From the NCBI GenBank assembly GCA_964617765.1, contig CAZTZY010000095.1, positions 1 through 10,274 on the forward strand: a DNA stretch of 10,274 nt, given 5' to 3'. Numbering within the stretch: the first letter of the stretch is position 1; every line of letters begins with the position of its first letter. Below, in pieces: positions 1 through 6,400 of this stretch. The position numbers were made by a program, and so were the translations under genes. The stretch is from CAZTZY01 sp964617765 (GTDB lineage Bacteria; Pseudomonadota; Gammaproteobacteria; Pseudomonadales; DT-91). The notes below the pieces were generated by a model. That model saw only the letters and a program-made list of their open reading frames with translations. It had not been told where the DNA came from and did no database searches.

Positions 1-11
1 CCATCCTTTGA

Positions 12-47
12 GTGCGCGCATTATAGACATCAGAAACAATATGGCAA
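12..47 (-). promoter_or_regulatory. Sigma70-type promoter firing leftward, with GC-rich discriminator
   Basis: Read on the minus strand, TTGCCA (42-47) is followed after 16 bp by a perfect TATAAT (20-25), and then directly by GCGCGC. The boxes match the sigma70 consensus at 5/6 and 6/6. A GC-rich discriminator next to a consensus -10 is typical of stringently controlled rRNA and tRNA promoters, so I infer that the transcript starting near position 12-13 may be a stable RNA or a growth-rate-controlled gene lying outside the window. The transcribed gene is not visible, so its identity is open. Confidence 0.55.
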
Positions 48-83
48 CCTGTTTTCTCAATAATGGATACTAAAATTGACAGA

Positions 84-923
84 TTATTTTTTTGAATTCT
101 TCATGAGGCTTAATATTGGACCAGACAAACCATAGAGCGTTAAAAGAATCAAGAAAACTCGCGCAGGGTCAATAACAATAATAGAGAAAACGATTATCAC
201 TAGTATAATTACAGCAAAAGGAACCCTTCCCTGAAAGTCAAAGCCTTTAAAACTGTGATAAGGAATATTAGAAACCATTAGAAAACCAATTAGCGCAGTG
301 ACTATTGCCGCAAAAATACGCACAACCCAATGCAATTGTTCATCAACCCAACCCAAATCACTGCCAATCCATACCAATGATGCCAAGATTGCAGCGGCAG
401 CGGGACTTGCCAACCCGGTAAAATAGCGTTTATCCGCCACATCAACCTGAGTATTGAATCGCGCTAAACGTAAAGCCGCTCCAGCAACATAGATAAAAGA
501 AACGGCCCAACCAACTTTTCCCAATGAGGCTAAAGCCCAACTAAACATAACCAATGCTGGCGCCAATCCGAAAGAAACCATATCCGACAGGCTGTCATAT
601 TGAGCCCCAAATGCACTTTGAGCATTGATAAGTCGGGCTATTCGTCCATCCAGGATATCCATTATCATCGCAACAAATATTGCGATAGCCGCTTTTTCAA
701 ACTCGCCATTCATTGCTTGTATTATGGAATAGAAGCCAGAAAATAATCCTGCTGTAGTAAAAAGATTAGGCAGTATATATACGCCTTTACTTTTTACAGT
801 TTTTCCATCAATGGACTCATCTTCCTCATATTCACCTAGCGGCAAAATATTATCCAACTGTGCGATTGAAGAAACCTGCAATAAATCTTCATGTTCTTTT
901 TGTTCATTTTTATTGTCTACCAT
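84..923 (-). CDS. pssA: CDP-diacylglycerol--serine O-phosphatidyltransferase (phosphatidylserine synthase, integral membrane type)
   Basis: The enzyme condenses CDP-diacylglycerol with L-serine in the inner membrane to give phosphatidylserine, the precursor of phosphatidylethanolamine. With the start at 923 the protein has 279 residues. The CDP-alcohol phosphotransferase signature is complete: D89, D92-G93, A96-R97, G106, D110 and D114. Several hydrophobic segments follow it, ending in a basic tail (KNSKK). A hydrophilic, acidic stretch of about 45 residues precedes the first membrane segment. I chose ATG 923 because AAAGGT (931-936) lies 7 nt upstream; an in-frame ATG at 959 would add 12 residues but has a poorer site. 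The start overlaps the end of ilvY by 14 nt, so the two are probably co-transcribed and perhaps translationally coupled. No intrinsic terminator is visible between its stop and the left edge. Its sequence is the multi-pass CDP-alcohol phosphotransferase type, not the phospholipase-D-like PssA of E. coli. Confidence 0.93.
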   Translation of the reverse strand: MVDNKNEQKEHEDLLQVSSIAQLDNILPLGEYEEDESIDGKTVKSKGVYILPNLFTTAGLFSGFYSIIQAMNGEFEKAAIAIFVAMIMDILDGRIARLINAQSAFGAQYDSLSDMVSFGLAPALVMFSWALASLGKVGWAVSFIYVAGAALRLARFNTQVDVADKRYFTGLASPAAAAILASLVWIGSDLGWVDEQLHWVVRIFAAIVTALIGFLMVSNIPYHSFKGFDFQGRVPFAVIILVIIVFSIIVIDPARVFLILLTLYGLSGPILSLMKNSKK

Positions 924-1839
924 AAAAAATACCTTTAAAAATAGAGGGGTCGGCTGCATTCCAAAATGCGCTCACTGTCGAATATTCCAGCCGATTTTTC
1001 AAAGCACATAATCCAATTTGGAAGGCCTGTAATTCAGGCGCATCATCAATAATCTTAATTTGTTCTTTCAATGGACTATGTTGAATAACTAACTCTGGCA
1101 CCAAACCCACACCAAAACCCAAAGCAACCATACTCACTATTGCCTCGTGCCCAGAAACCTGAGCATAAATATTGGGGTGCAGTTGATTCTTTTTAAGCCA
1201 CGCGTCCAAACGCTCACGGGCCAATCCTTGCTCAGAAATAATCAAAGGCAGCTCAGCAATGTTCAACACTCCACTATTTTTCAAGCGCAAGTGCATTATT
1301 TGCTCAGAAATAACGCCTGATGCAGAAGGCATAATAAAACGTAATGGGGAAAAGGTTAATGTTTTAAATGAAATAGATGGAGGCAGTGTTTCAGGCAAGG
1401 CTGCAATACCGACATCTTCAAGCCCATTTTGGATGCGCTCGATGGCTTCGGCCTGATCACCCGTGTGTAACTGTATCTCAACTTCTGGATAACTTTTGCG
1501 AAACTCTGACAATAATAATGACAAAACGCTGTAGCTTGCAGTTACCGAACTATAAATCTTAATCTGCCCAGAAATAGAACCACCCTGACTCTGCAAGGCC
1601 TGTCGCATATAGTGCCATTGACCAATTACTCCATCGGCAAATTCAGCAAAAATTTTACCGGCAATAGTCAACTCAACCCGTCGATTGTTACGTACCAATA
1701 AGGTAAAACCGAGCTCCTCCTCTAAACGCTGGATAGAGCGAGTTACTGCTGAAGCGGTCATATGACATTGCTTTGCCGTCCGAGCAAAATGTAACTCTCG
1801 AGCCAATGAAGCAAATATTTGAAGTTGTTTTAAATCCAT
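910..1839 (-). CDS. ilvY: LysR-family transcriptional activator of ilvC (IlvY)
   Basis: IlvY in E. coli binds tandem operators between ilvY and ilvC and activates ilvC when acetolactate or acetohydroxybutyrate, the IlvC substrates, are bound. This 309-residue protein has an N-terminal LysR winged helix-turn-helix (about 1-60, opening MDLKQLQIF; the recognition part is around TASAVTRSIQRLEEELG) and a periplasmic-binding-like effector domain. By eye it follows E. coli IlvY closely, for example SVTASYS near residue 100, the TGDQAEA segment, and GHEAIVSMVALGFGVGLVPE near residue 240. The start at ATG 1839 aligns with E. coli MDL; a TTG codon 9 nt upstream is possible but adds nothing conserved. 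No strong Shine-Dalgarno is seen, which suits a low-abundance regulator. It is divergent from ilvC with a 107-nt spacer, the classical ilvY-ilvC layout, and overlaps pssA downstream. Confidence 0.92.
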   Translation of the reverse strand: MDLKQLQIFASLARELHFARTAKQCHMTASAVTRSIQRLEEELGFTLLVRNNRRVELTIAGKIFAEFADGVIGQWHYMRQALQSQGGSISGQIKIYSSVTASYSVLSLLLSEFRKSYPEVEIQLHTGDQAEAIERIQNGLEDVGIAALPETLPPSISFKTLTFSPLRFIMPSASGVISEQIMHLRLKNSGVLNIAELPLIISEQGLARERLDAWLKKNQLHPNIYAQVSGHEAIVSMVALGFGVGLVPELVIQHSPLKEQIKIIDDAPELQAFQIGLCALKNRLEYSTVSAFWNAADPSIFKGIFYGRQ

Positions 1840-1850
1840 AAATGCCAAAA

Positions 1851-1894
1851 ACGCAATAACTAGTTAAAAATATATCAATTTACGCAATTATAAA
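1851..1894 (+). promoter_or_regulatory. Candidate IlvY operator region and ilvC promoter
   Basis: The ilvY-ilvC spacer contains the repeat ACGCAAT twice in the same orientation (1851-1857 and 1882-1888). The copies are 31 bp apart, about three helical turns. Next to the first copy is the 10-bp palindrome TAACTAGTTA (1857-1866). A 5/6 match to the -10 box, TATAAA (1889-1894), lies just after the second repeat, and the position expected for its -35 box (around 1866-1871, AAAAAT) is very poor. A good -10 without a -35 is what an activator-dependent LysR target would show. That IlvY binds here is inference from the divergent layout; I did not match a known IlvY operator sequence. Confidence 0.4.
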
Positions 1895-1946
1895 CTTCTT
1901 CTAAAGTGCTCGCCACTGATTCATTTATTCATCTAAGGAAAACAAT

Positions 1947-3419
1947 ATGGCAAATTATTTTAATACTTTACCTTTACGCATCCAGCTTGCAGAGCTTGGC
2001 AAATGCCGGTTTATGGACCGCAGTGAATTTACTAATGGCTGCAATTACCTGAAAGGTAAAAAAATTGTGATCGTCGGATGTGGCGCACAAGGCTTAAACC
2101 AGGGTTTAAATATGCGCGATAGCGGGCTTGATGTGTCTTATGCTTTACGCCAATCCGCAATCGATGAAAAACGTGCTTCCTGGAAAAACGCCAGTGGCAA
2201 TGGCTTTACTGTCGGCACCTATGAAGAACTAATACCCAAGGCTGATGTTATTTGCAATCTCACACCTGACAAACAACATACACCAGTAGTAACCAGCATT
2301 ATGCCTTTGATGAAAAAAGGTGCCACATTAGCTTACTCACACGGCTTCAATATCGTTGAAGAAGGCATGCAAATTCGCAACGATATTACTGTTGTCATGA
2401 TGGCTCCCAAATGCCCGGGATCTGAAGTTCGCGCTGAATATGTCCGCGGTTTTGGAGTACCCACACTAATAGCAGTACATCGCGAAAACAATCCCAATGG
2501 GGACGGATGGGATATAGCAAAGGCGTTAGCCTCAGCAACTGGTGGTGACCGTGCAGGCGTGCTGGAATCTTCGTTTATTGCTGAAGTTAAATCCGATTTA
2601 ATGGGTGAGCAAACCATTCTCTGCGGCATGCTACAAACTGGGGCCATTTTATCGTTTGATAAAATGGTTAGCGAAGGCATAGATGCAGGCTATGCGTCAA
2701 AACTCATTCAATTTGGATGGGAAACAGTAACTGAAGCCCTAAAACATGGCGGCATCACCAACATGATGGATCGCTTAAGCAATCCGGCAAAAATCAAGGC
2801 ATTTGATCTTTCAGAAGAGCTAAAAGAAATTTTACGTCCCCTCTTCCAAAAACATCAAGATGACATCATTAGCGGAGAATTCTCTCGCAACATGATGATC
2901 GACTGGGCCAACGATGATATCAATTTGCACAAATGGCGTGCTGCAACTGCCGAAACCGGCTTTGAAAAAACCAAAAATACTGAACAAATTATTCCAGAAC
3001 AAGAATATTTTGACCACGGTATTTTATTAGTCGCGATGGTTCGCGCAGGCGTTGAACTCGCGTTTGAAACCATGTGTGAAGCAGGCATAATTGAAGAGTC
3101 CGCTTATTATGAATCACTGCATGAAACGCCATTGATTGCCAATACAATTGCACGCAAAAAGCTGTATGAAATGAATGTAGTTATATCTGATACCGCAGAA
3201 TATGGCTGTTACTTATTTGATCAGGCTGCTCGCCCATTATTAAAAGACTTCATGACTAAAGTTTCTATCGATGTTATCGGTAAAGGCCTAACCTTAAAGG
3301 ATAATGGTGTCGACAATAAACGCTTGATAGAAATTAACAGCATTATTCGCAATCACGATGTTGAGTATATCGGTGAAGAATTGCGTTCTTATATGTCTGA
3401 TATGAAGAAAATTGTATAA
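1947..3419 (+). CDS. ilvC: Ketol-acid reductoisomerase (NADP+), class II long form
   Basis: It converts acetolactate and acetohydroxybutyrate to the dihydroxy acids in valine/leucine and isoleucine synthesis, using NADPH and Mg2+. At 490 residues it is the long form with a duplicated knotted C-terminal domain; E. coli IlvC has 491. The Rossmann loop is GCGAQG (44-49). The NADPH-phosphate residues R68, R76 and S78 fall at the E. coli numbers, as do H132, K155, D217, E221, E389, E393 and S414 of the active site. The N-terminus MANYFNTL is nearly identical to E. coli. TAAGGA (1934-1939) lies 7 nt before the ATG. The gene is transcribed alone, divergent from its presumed activator ilvY and facing ilvH, and ends at a strong terminator. 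Pseudomonads carry the short class I form at the comparable locus, so the long form beside pssA is notable. Confidence 0.98.
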   Translation: MANYFNTLPLRIQLAELGKCRFMDRSEFTNGCNYLKGKKIVIVGCGAQGLNQGLNMRDSGLDVSYALRQSAIDEKRASWKNASGNGFTVGTYEELIPKADVICNLTPDKQHTPVVTSIMPLMKKGATLAYSHGFNIVEEGMQIRNDITVVMMAPKCPGSEVRAEYVRGFGVPTLIAVHRENNPNGDGWDIAKALASATGGDRAGVLESSFIAEVKSDLMGEQTILCGMLQTGAILSFDKMVSEGIDAGYASKLIQFGWETVTEALKHGGITNMMDRLSNPAKIKAFDLSEELKEILRPLFQKHQDDIISGEFSRNMMIDWANDDINLHKWRAATAETGFEKTKNTEQIIPEQEYFDHGILLVAMVRAGVELAFETMCEAGIIEESAYYESLHETPLIANTIARKKLYEMNVVISDTAEYGCYLFDQAARPLLKDFMTKVSIDVIGKGLTLKDNGVDNKRLIEINSIIRNHDVEYIGEELRSYMSDMKKIV

Positions 3420-3431
3420 CAAACTTCCAAT

Positions 3432-3461
3432 AAAAAAGGCCAGCAATTGCTGGCCTTTTTT
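3432..3461. terminator. Bidirectional intrinsic terminator between ilvC and ilvH
   Basis: A perfect 18-bp palindrome, GGCCAGCAATTGCTGGCC (3438-3455), is preceded by six A and followed by six T. It therefore forms a GC-rich hairpin with a U-tract in either direction. It begins 12 nt after the ilvC stop codon and lies about 14 nt beyond the ilvH stop on the other strand, so it can end both convergent transcripts. Confidence 0.93.
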
Positions 3462-3475
3462 ATTACTTTAATCTA

Positions 3476-3967
3476 TCAAAGTGCTAAAACCTTCTCGCCT
3501 CGCGACAAACCACATACACCAGTTCTTACAACTTCAAGTATATTGGCATCACCAATGGATTCTAAAAAAGCATCAAGTTTATCGCTCGCGCCGGCAATCT
3601 GAATAGTATAAACAGTAGGTCCAACGTCGACGATTTGTCCACGAAAAATATCTGTACAACGCTTGATTTCAGCACGCTGTGCACCTGACGCCTTGACTTT
3701 GACCAACATCAACTCGCGTTCGATATGGCCACCTTCAGTTAAATCAACAAGCTTGACAACATCAACCAGCTTATTAAGGTGCTTGGTAATCTGCTCAATC
3801 TTTTCATCATCACCCATCGTAGTAATGGTTAGACGCGACAACGTAACATCTTCCGTAGGTGCTACAGTCAAACTGTTAATATTGTAACCGCGCTGTGAAA
3901 ATAAGCCGACAACACGCGATAAGGCACCGGGTTCATTTTCAATTAAAATGGAGATGATATGCTTCAT
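3476..3967 (-). CDS. ilvH: Acetolactate synthase small (regulatory) subunit
   Basis: This is the regulatory subunit of acetohydroxyacid synthase III type; it stimulates the catalytic IlvI subunit and carries the valine-binding site for feedback inhibition. At 163 residues it equals the E. coli IlvH length. An N-terminal ACT domain (about 3-78) contains the motif NEPGALSRVVGLFSQRGYNI, and a C-terminal small-subunit domain contains RGQIVDV and ends with GLSRGEKVL. The positions known from E. coli valine-resistant mutants (N11, G14, N29, A36) keep the sensitive-type residues, so I infer that the enzyme is valine-inhibited. The start overlaps the ilvI stop as ATGA (3964-3967), and GGAGAG (3974-3979) lies 6 nt upstream inside ilvI. 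This supports translational coupling and matched subunit amounts. Confidence 0.96.
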   Translation of the reverse strand: MKHIISILIENEPGALSRVVGLFSQRGYNINSLTVAPTEDVTLSRLTITTMGDDEKIEQITKHLNKLVDVVKLVDLTEGGHIERELMLVKVKASGAQRAEIKRCTDIFRGQIVDVGPTVYTIQIAGASDKLDAFLESIGDANILEVVRTGVCGLSRGEKVLAL

Positions 3968-5715
3968 TTTGTTCTCTCCGTTTTACTAAGATACATATCT
4001 CGCATTGAACCCTTGGGAGCAATGTGCATCGGATATACATGCTCATGACGATCTACATGAATATCCAAAAACACCAAACGGTCTTTCATCGCCAATGCCT
4101 CCCTGATGGCAGGTTCAAGATCAACTGGCTTATCTACACGAATACCGACATGACCATAGGCTTCTGCCAATTTTATAAAATCAGGCAAAGAATCCTCATA
4201 AACACTTTGTGAATAACGGCTTTCGTATTGCATATCCTGCCACTGCTTTACCATCCCCAAATATCCATTATTTAAATTAAAGATTTTTACAGGGATTTTA
4301 TATTGTGTGCAGGTTGATAACTCCTGAATATTCATCTGAATACTACCTTCACCAGTGATTACACAAACATCAGAATCAGGATGAGCCAATTTCACACCCA
4401 TTGCAGAAGGCAAACCAAACCCCATGGTGCCGAGACCACCCGAGTTAATCCAGCGACGTGGTTTATCAAAACGATAATACTGTGCAGCGAACATTTGGTG
4501 CTGACCTACATCAGAGGTCACAAAAGCCTCTCCTTTAGTCACATGATATAAAGTATCAATAACTTGCTGAGGCTTGATAAGCCCGGAATTCACATCATAT
4601 CGAGGCTTGATCCATAATCCCTGCTCTTCACGCCATTGATCAATTTGCTGCCACCATTGATCAAGAGAATCCCTATCCTGCTCGATTTGTTTTTTAACCA
4701 ACATTTCTTCCAGTTGCTTGATCATATCCTCAAGTACGGCCTTTACAGGGCCAACAATAGGCACATCAGCGGAAATCGTTTTAGAAATAGAAGCAGGATC
4801 AATATCCACATGAATAATTTTGGCGTTCGGACAAAATTTGGAAGGCGTATTAGTCACACGATCATCAAAACGTGCACCTAACGCTAAAATCATATCAGAG
4901 TGATGCATAGCATTATTGGCTTCATATGTACCATGCATACCTAACATACCAACATATTGCCGGTCTGTTGCAGGATATCCACCTAAACCCATCAATGTAT
5001 TGGTAACTGGCGCATTAAGCTTTTGCGCAAAGATTTTTAACTCTGCAGCCGCTTCACCTTGAATGATACCGCCACCCGTATAAATAATGGGTCGTTTTGC
5101 TTCCAAAAGCATTTGCACTGCCTTTTTAATCTGCCCGGCATGACCACGCACTGCCGGGGAATAAGAACGCATTTTCACCTCGGTTGGATATTCGTAGGGA
5201 AACTTAAAATGAGGATGCGTAAGATCTTTGGGAATATCAATAACCACAGGACCTGGACGTCCGGTCGAGGCAATATAAAAGGCTTTTTTAATGGTAGATG
5301 GAATATCTTCCGTTCTCTTGACCAAAAAACTATGCTTCACAATCGGGCGTGAAATGCCAATCATGTCAGTTTCCTGGAATGCATCTTCACCAATAAGATG
5401 GCTTTGCACCTGCCCTGATAAAATGACCATGGGGATAGAATCCATATAAGCGGTAGCAATACCTGTAATGGCATTGGTTGCTCCGGGACCTGACGTCACC
5501 AAAACAACACCCGTTTTACCTGTCGAGCGGGTATAACCATCAGCAGCATGAGTTGCAGCCTGCTCATGTCGCACGAGAATATGCGGGATATCGCTGGTTT
5601 TGTGCAAGGCATCATAAATATGCAGCACTGCACCACCCGGATAACCGAAAATGAATTCAACACCTTCGTCTTTCAGTGCGCGGGCGATCATTTCGCCACC
5701 GGATAACATCTCCAC
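3964..5715 (-). CDS. ilvI: Acetolactate synthase large (catalytic) subunit, ThDP-dependent
   Basis: It decarboxylates pyruvate and joins the product to a second pyruvate or to 2-oxobutyrate, the first committed step of branched-chain amino acid synthesis. At 583 residues it has the usual three domains. The N-terminal ThDP-pyrimidine domain has FGYPGGA and the catalytic Glu in VRHEQ (E51). A central FAD-binding-type domain follows (about 195-340, with GMLGMHGTYEAN). The C-terminal ThDP-pyrophosphate domain has a GEGS motif (455-458) followed by NLNN (480-483) and QWQDM. The usual motif is GDG, so the metal-binding Asp is replaced by Glu456 (codon 4348-4350, GAA). The start is GTG at 5715: it restores the E. 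coli-like MEMLSG and has GAGGA (5723-5727) at 7 nt, whereas the in-frame ATG at 5709 is too far from that site. It forms an operon with ilvH and has a probable attenuator in its leader. Confidence 0.97.
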   Translation of the reverse strand: MEMLSGGEMIARALKDEGVEFIFGYPGGAVLHIYDALHKTSDIPHILVRHEQAATHAADGYTRSTGKTGVVLVTSGPGATNAITGIATAYMDSIPMVILSGQVQSHLIGEDAFQETDMIGISRPIVKHSFLVKRTEDIPSTIKKAFYIASTGRPGPVVIDIPKDLTHPHFKFPYEYPTEVKMRSYSPAVRGHAGQIKKAVQMLLEAKRPIIYTGGGIIQGEAAAELKIFAQKLNAPVTNTLMGLGGYPATDRQYVGMLGMHGTYEANNAMHHSDMILALGARFDDRVTNTPSKFCPNAKIIHVDIDPASISKTISADVPIVGPVKAVLEDMIKQLEEMLVKKQIEQDRDSLDQWWQQIDQWREEQGLWIKPRYDVNSGLIKPQQVIDTLYHVTKGEAFVTSDVGQHQMFAAQYYRFDKPRRWINSGGLGTMGFGLPSAMGVKLAHPDSDVCVITGEGSIQMNIQELSTCTQYKIPVKIFNLNNGYLGMVKQWQDMQYESRYSQSVYEDSLPDFIKLAEAYGHVGIRVDKPVDLEPAIREALAMKDRLVFLDIHVDRHEHVYPMHIAPKGSMRDMYLSKTERTK

Positions 5716-5742
5716 CGCTTAATCCTCTATTGGAAAAACATT

Positions 5743-5783
5743 AAAAAAAGCCAACCCCTTACCAAAGATACACTTTGGGCTGG
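5743..5783 (-). terminator. Candidate transcription attenuator in the ilvI leader
   Basis: On the minus strand, CCAGCCC (5777-5783) can pair with GGGTTGG (5751-5757), six Watson-Crick pairs plus one G-T. One C follows and then seven T (5743-5749), as in an intrinsic terminator. Nested inside is a second perfect hairpin, CCAAAG (5773-5778) with CTTTGG (5762-5767), loop of 5. The two stems share bases at 5777-5778, so they are partly exclusive. The T-run ends 27 nt before the ilvI GTG and about 75 nt after the predicted transcription start. No leader peptide beginning with ATG and rich in Ile, Leu or Val codons is seen, so classical ribosome-mediated attenuation is not supported. A factor- or RNA-sensed mechanism, or simple partial termination, remains possible. 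Confidence 0.5.
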
Positions 5784-5829
5784 ATTTACACAGTAATTTA
5801 GGACAGACTTGGCCTTTAAATAGCGCGTA

Positions 5830-5858
5830 ATTGTTGACTTTTACCCTAATAATGTCAA
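5830..5858 (-). promoter_or_regulatory. Predicted promoter of the ilvI-ilvH operon
   Basis: On the minus strand a perfect -35 box TTGACA (5853-5858) is followed after 17 bp by AACAAT (5830-5835), a 4/6 match to the -10 consensus. Transcription would begin near 5823, giving a leader of about 108 nt before the GTG start. The surrounding 220-bp spacer is AT-rich, as expected for a region controlled by Lrp-like proteins, but I see no defined operator. Confidence 0.5.
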
Positions 5859-5884
5859 CCAGTTACATGATTTATGAAATTATG

Positions 5885-5898
5885 ATTATACTTATAAT
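5885..5898 (+). promoter_or_regulatory. Candidate -10 box for the DUF4124 gene within an AT inverted repeat
   Basis: ATTATA-CT-TATAAT (5885-5898) is an inverted repeat that gives a perfect -10 hexamer on each strand. On the plus strand TATAAT (5893-5898) lies 37 bp before the ATG of the exported protein gene, a plausible distance, but no good -35 box is seen 16-18 bp upstream. Treat it as a weak or activator-dependent promoter candidate. Confidence 0.35.
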
Positions 5899-5935
5899 AA
5901 TTAGTAACAAATCACCATAATAAAAGGTTTTCCCA

Positions 5936-6400
5936 ATGAATATTCTCAAGCTTGTCTCATTCACTTTTATCGTTTCATTTATTTGTACGGGTACATTAGC
6001 AGGGAATGCCATTTATAAATGGACCGATGAAAATGGCGTTGTCCACTATAGCCAAACAGCACCTAAAGGGCAGGAAGTTCAAGTGATTTCTACAAAAACT
6101 CCTCGATCCGAAGAAATCACCGAAGATATGGAAGATGGTGACGAAGAAGAGTCTGAAGCTGATGTCATTACGGATGAAGACGAAAAGGAGTTTGAAGCAG
6201 AGGCAGAAGATGGCACTGAGAAAAACACAAAAGCAACACCGGAAACTACTAAAGATCAAGCTACATGCGACAAAGCCTTAAAGGCAATACAGGATTTACA
6301 AAATCCTGTTGTGACTTTAAATGGAAAAGTAATGACGATCGACGAAAAAAATGCACAATTAAAAAATATGGATGAAATTGTACAGATTCATTGCCCTTAA
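5936..6400 (+). CDS. Exported DUF4124-domain protein with acidic linker
   Basis: Function unknown. The 154-residue product starts with a signal peptide (MNILKLVSFTFIVSFICTGTLA, cut probably after A22; the Cys at 17 does not sit in a good lipobox). A short DUF4124 domain (about 24-55) has the typical core IYKWTDENGVVHYSQTAP. Residues about 58-95 are strongly acidic and low-complexity, a run of Glu and Asp with few hydrophobics, likely disordered. The C-terminal part (about 108-154) holds C111 and a penultimate C153, which could form a disulfide in the periplasm; its TLNGK...EKNAQL pattern recurs in DUF4124 proteins as I remember them. AAAAGG lies 8 nt before the ATG. It is divergent from ilvI and convergent with yqcC, sharing the bases of the stop codons. 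Its terminator lies 47 nt past the stop, inside yqcC. A role in the cell envelope is inference from the signal peptide alone. Confidence 0.88.
   Translation: MNILKLVSFTFIVSFICTGTLAGNAIYKWTDENGVVHYSQTAPKGQEVQVISTKTPRSEEITEDMEDGDEEESEADVITDEDEKEFEAEAEDGTEKNTKATPETTKDQATCDKALKAIQDLQNPVVTLNGKVMTIDEKNAQLKNMDEIVQIHCP

Noticed and set aside
924..959. Upstream ATG for pssA adding 12 residues
   Set aside because: It would overlap ilvY by 50 nt and has a poorer Shine-Dalgarno than ATG 923, which has AAAGGT at 7 nt. It cannot be fully excluded.
2333..2680. Minus-strand 115-codon open frame inside ilvC
   Set aside because: It is antisense to strongly conserved ilvC codons, has no recognisable domain and no ribosome binding site; it is a coding shadow.
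5716..5823. Leader peptide for ilvI attenuation
   Set aside because: The only ATG-started frame is four codons (Met-Phe-Phe-Gln), and GTG starts give peptides of one to four codons; none is rich in Ile, Leu or Val.
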